Shown: positions 63,116 to 64,000 of the stretch, piece by piece
Position numbering within the stretch: the first letter of the stretch is position 1
How the letters are laid out: each line of letters starts with the position of its first letter
Source of the DNA: Prorocentrum cordatum
Taxonomy: Eukaryota > Sar > Dinophyceae > Prorocentrales > Prorocentraceae
Direction of reading: 5' to 3'
NCBI GenBank assembly: GCA_963575745.1
Contig: CAUYUJ010015724.1
Coordinates: forward strand, 135,777 to 199,776
Length of the DNA stretch: 64,000 nucleotides
Program-made: the position numbers and the translations under genes
Notes under the pieces: model-generated
The model's input: only the letters and a program-made list of their open reading frames with translations
Told to the model about the DNA's origin: nothing
The model's database searches: none

Positions 63116-64000
63116 GCATAGATGGTGGTGGCAGTGCAACCCCGCTCCGACGTGCCCCAGCCAGGCGTTACCGTCCACCTGGGGCCCCAACTCCCCCCCC
63201 CTCCCTGAGCAACGACAGTGACCGGAAACCCTAAAAAGCTGCCTCTCGGGCCATGATGGGCGGGCGGGTGTTAAGAGGGAGTGACCTAAATGAGGGATGC
63301 AGAACGAGTGCGCTAAAAGGGTGAGGAGCCTTTTGGGACCCCTATTGGCTGCAGGTTTGCCCCGAAATTTGGCCCATGTAGGACTCCATTCTTCACCCCC
63401 CATTGAGGTCAGTCCCGCCTAACACCCGCCCGACCCTTGGGCCATGAAATGCGAGCGCTCTGAGAAGGCCGCGGCGCCCAAGACATCCTCCAGAGCCGCC
63501 GGATCACAGAGATTCTCGGTATGTCCCCACCCGATTTGATCCTCGTCCTGGCTTCGTCCTTCTCTCGGGCCGTGCTGCTGTGCGAGCCCTCCTCGTGGGC
63601 ACCCCTCTCCCTGCACGCCCCCCCGGGTGGTGAGGAGGACAATTTTGAGGCACCGGAAAGCGCTTTCCGACGCCGCAGTCGGCCAGTCGGGGGGTCCGCG
63701 AGTCGGCCAGTCGGCCAGGCAGAGTCGGTCAGAGGCAGGAGGGGAGTCGGGTAGGCGATCGTTCCCTCATGCATTGTTTTGCTGGTGGGCGCGGGCCCTC
63801 GCACCCCCCCTCCCCCACGGAGTAGATCCTGGCTGCTTTTGGCGCCTGTTTCAGGCAGATGGGGACCCGTCCCAATAGGACGTTCTGCCGTGCACAGTCG
63901 CACCAAAAGCAGAGGTCCGGAGCCAGACCCCCGGACCCTCCCCCCCCTTCTGTCCAATGTCGAAACGCCGGATAAAAATTATCTTGGCGAAGGACCTAAC

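Larger units (their letters stand above)
60441..64000. other. Gene-poor right end
   Basis: It contains CGTCG repeats near 60665-60735, the dispersed repeat at 60780-60945, (GGA)n at 61078-61165, palindromes at 61377-61470, GTA-type repeats at 62000-62290 and a decayed family A element at 62959-63115. The region 63120-64000 shows C-rich runs and no supported gene. Confidence 0.5.

Noticed and set aside
1-64000. CRISPR arrays, rRNA genes or bacterial operons
   Set aside because: No spaced direct-repeat array with unique spacers, no rRNA-like sequence and no run of closely packed genes was seen. The window is eukaryotic.

Overview
This is a eukaryotic nuclear window, almost certainly from a dinoflagellate. 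The decisive evidence is on the minus strand. Positions 4894-4873 match the 22-nt dinoflagellate spliced leader (core CCGTAGCCATTTTGGCTCAA) in full, and 30241-30220 match all but its last base. High GC, long GGA/TCC microsatellites and relics of mobile-element proteins fit the same assignment. The species cannot be told from the sequence.

No confident host gene was found. Recognisable coding sequence is nearly all from mobile elements on the minus strand. From left to right: (1) 84-4894, a LINE-type retroelement with an ORF1 (zinc ribbon plus coiled coil), an apurinic-like endonuclease, and a post-RT segment with zinc finger and RNase H; the reverse transcriptase is missing, and the 5' end begins exactly with a spliced leader. 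(2) 29374-30183, an orphan ORF 36 nt downstream of a second spliced-leader relic. (3) 31026-35746, a head-to-tail tandem duplication of about 2.36 kb carrying an accessory ORF. (4) 36386-40928, an almost complete Helitron (tandem Cys modules, HUH Rep domain, PIF1-like helicase) broken by two TAA codons and one frameshift. (5) 42006-43767, a decayed gene with a C5-methyltransferase-like PPCETW motif.

The rest is a mosaic of non-autonomous elements and repeats. There is a 194-198 bp inverted-repeat element with 5-bp target duplications, and an empty site lies beside one copy. There is an element of about 170 bp with 8-bp flanking repeats, a 53-bp hairpin family around the Helitron, and several other palindromic elements. 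Tandem arrays of 88, about 102 and about 78 bp, an array with a period near 450 bp, and many di- and trinucleotide tracts also occur. The long stretches between elements show only low-complexity reading frames and no gene that can be supported.

The common theme is RNA-mediated and rolling-circle mobility. Spliced-leader trans-splicing appears to have tagged transcripts, including that of a LINE, that were later copied back into the genome. The Helitron region then underwent local duplication.
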